Below, one piece after another: positions 6,763 through 7,387 of a DNA stretch of 7,387 bases (position 1 is the stretch's first letter; every line of letters starts with the position of its first letter). Source of the DNA: Chthoniobacterales bacterium (GTDB lineage Bacteria; Verrucomicrobiota; Verrucomicrobiia; Chthoniobacterales; UBA10450); contig JACCZQ010000076.1 in the NCBI GenBank assembly GCA_013695905.1, forward strand, positions 1 through 7,387, given 5' to 3'. The translations under genes and the position numbers were made by a program. The notes below the pieces were generated by a model. That model searched no databases. It saw nothing but the letters and a program-made list of their open reading frames with translations, and was not told the origin of the DNA.

Positions 6763-6893
6763 AACCACGGATAACACGGATAACACGGATGGGGAGAGCA
6801 CGCTCCCTGTTGCCCGAGGAGCCGATGACCCTCACCCGCCCCACAGCCGGAACGGCTGTATTCCCATCCGTGAAATCCGTGTCATCCGTGGTT
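6763..6893. repeat. Inverted pair of 9-bp repeat arrays downstream of speA
   Basis: The left arm (6763-6793) carries three ACACGGAT-type units at a 9-bp period, and the right arm (6863-6893) carries three ATCCGTG units. Together they form a 31-bp stem with 28 matches. The 69-nt loop contains a perfect small hairpin, ACAGCCG-GAA-CGGCTGT (6843-6859). It begins 3 bp after the speA stop and ends 65 bp before asnS. It could shield or end the speA transcript, but no T-tract follows. From memory, repeats with this ATCCGTG unit are widespread in Verrucomicrobiota-like genomes. Confidence 0.85.
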
Positions 6894-6958
6894 GCTCCCT
6901 CTTCGCCGCCCGCGCTTCGCCCTTGTGCGGGAGAGACAGTCCGCCACATTGCTTCGCC

Positions 6959-7387
6959 ATGGCTGCAGCTACCTCTGTCAAAGATGCGCTCCACAGTGCC
7001 GAAGCACGCGATTCCATCCTCGTGCAGGGCTGGGTGCGCACCCGCCGCGATTCCAAGACGTTCTCCTTCCTGGAGCTGAACGACGGCTCCTCCCTCAAGA
7101 ACCTGCAGATCATCGCGCAGGAGGCGCTGCCGAATTACGCCGAGGTGCAGCGACTGAATACCGGCGCCTCCATCCAGGTGCGGGGCAGACTGGTGCAGTC
7201 GCAGGGGAAAGGCCAAAGCTGGGAAGTCCTCGCGGATGAGCTGACGATCGTCGGCAGCTCCGACGATACCTACCCGCTGCAGAAGAAAGGCCATACGCCC
7301 GAGTTCCTGCGCGAGATCGCGCACCTGCGCCCGCGTTCAAATCTCTTCGGCTCCGTCTTCCGCGTCCGGAACCGCCTCGCCTACGCC
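6959..7387 (+). CDS. asnS: Asparagine-tRNA ligase, N-terminal part (runs off the window)
   Basis: Class II aminoacyl-tRNA synthetase that charges tRNA-Asn with asparagine using ATP. The first 143 codons are present and the frame is open to the last base. The N-terminal OB-fold anticodon-binding domain is complete: [23 protein letters not shown] at about residues 22-44, [13 protein letters not shown] (62-74), then [17 protein letters not shown]. The linker [18 protein letters not shown] and the start of the catalytic domain (FRVRNRLA) follow. [10 protein letters not shown] and the lysine- and glycine-rich [10 protein letters not shown] segment fit AsnRS better than AspRS. The start is ATG at 6959-6961. 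It aligns with the family N-terminus but has no Shine-Dalgarno. It is co-directional with speA, separated by 199 bp containing an inverted repeat, so it probably has its own promoter. No T-box leader is visible. Confidence 0.95.
   Translation, partial: MAAATSVKDALHSAEARDSILVQGWVRTRRDSKTFSFLELNDGSSLKNLQIIAQEALPNYAEVQRLNTGASIQVRGRLVQSQGKGQSWEVLADELTIVGSSDDTYPLQKKGHTPEFLREIAHLRPRSNLFGSVFRVRNRLAYA

Noticed and set aside
6760..6958. T-box or other riboswitch leader for asnS
   Set aside because: No T-box consensus or antiterminator/terminator pair is visible; the structure present is the 9-bp-unit inverted repeat.

Overview
This is a GC-rich bacterial chromosome segment with five complete protein genes and one partial gene. 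Most are housekeeping enzymes. No RNA gene, transposase, phage gene or CRISPR array is visible. The intergenic gaps carry short-period repeat arrays (7-bp and 9-bp units) in inverted pairs. From memory, such repeats are common in Verrucomicrobiota and related environmental genomes, so a verrucomicrobial origin is my best guess. It is an inference, with no marker gene to confirm it.

Layout. Bases 37-1868 (minus strand) hold a two-gene operon: a membrane-anchored endonuclease/exonuclease/phosphatase (EEP) family protein, then a phosphatidylcholine synthase (pcs) coupled to it by an ATGA overlap. Divergent from this operon is ptsI (1978-3747, plus), the PEP-dependent first enzyme of the phosphotransferase system, with all expected catalytic residues. 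Bases 3748-4173 are a convergent intergenic region with no gene. It contains a 127-bp inverted-repeat element, a heptamer-array hairpin, a short second copy of the 3' end of ptsI, and a second heptamer-array hairpin that ends at the stop codon of the next gene. Next come a bifunctional-nuclease family (DUF151) gene (4174-4659, minus) and, divergent from it, biosynthetic arginine decarboxylase speA (4771-6759, plus). A 199-bp gap with a 31-bp-stem inverted repeat of 9-bp units separates speA from asnS (6959 to the window end, plus), of which only the N-terminal 143 codons are present.

The genes do not form one pathway. They cover membrane lipid synthesis (pcs), phosphotransfer and carbon regulation (ptsI), polyamine synthesis (speA) and translation (asnS). 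The most unusual observation is at 4064-4105. It encodes the same last ten residues and stop as ptsI, 358 bp downstream of the real end, with every difference inside that peptide synonymous. This looks like the scar of an insertion or allelic replacement at the ptsI 3' end, not a recent tandem duplication.
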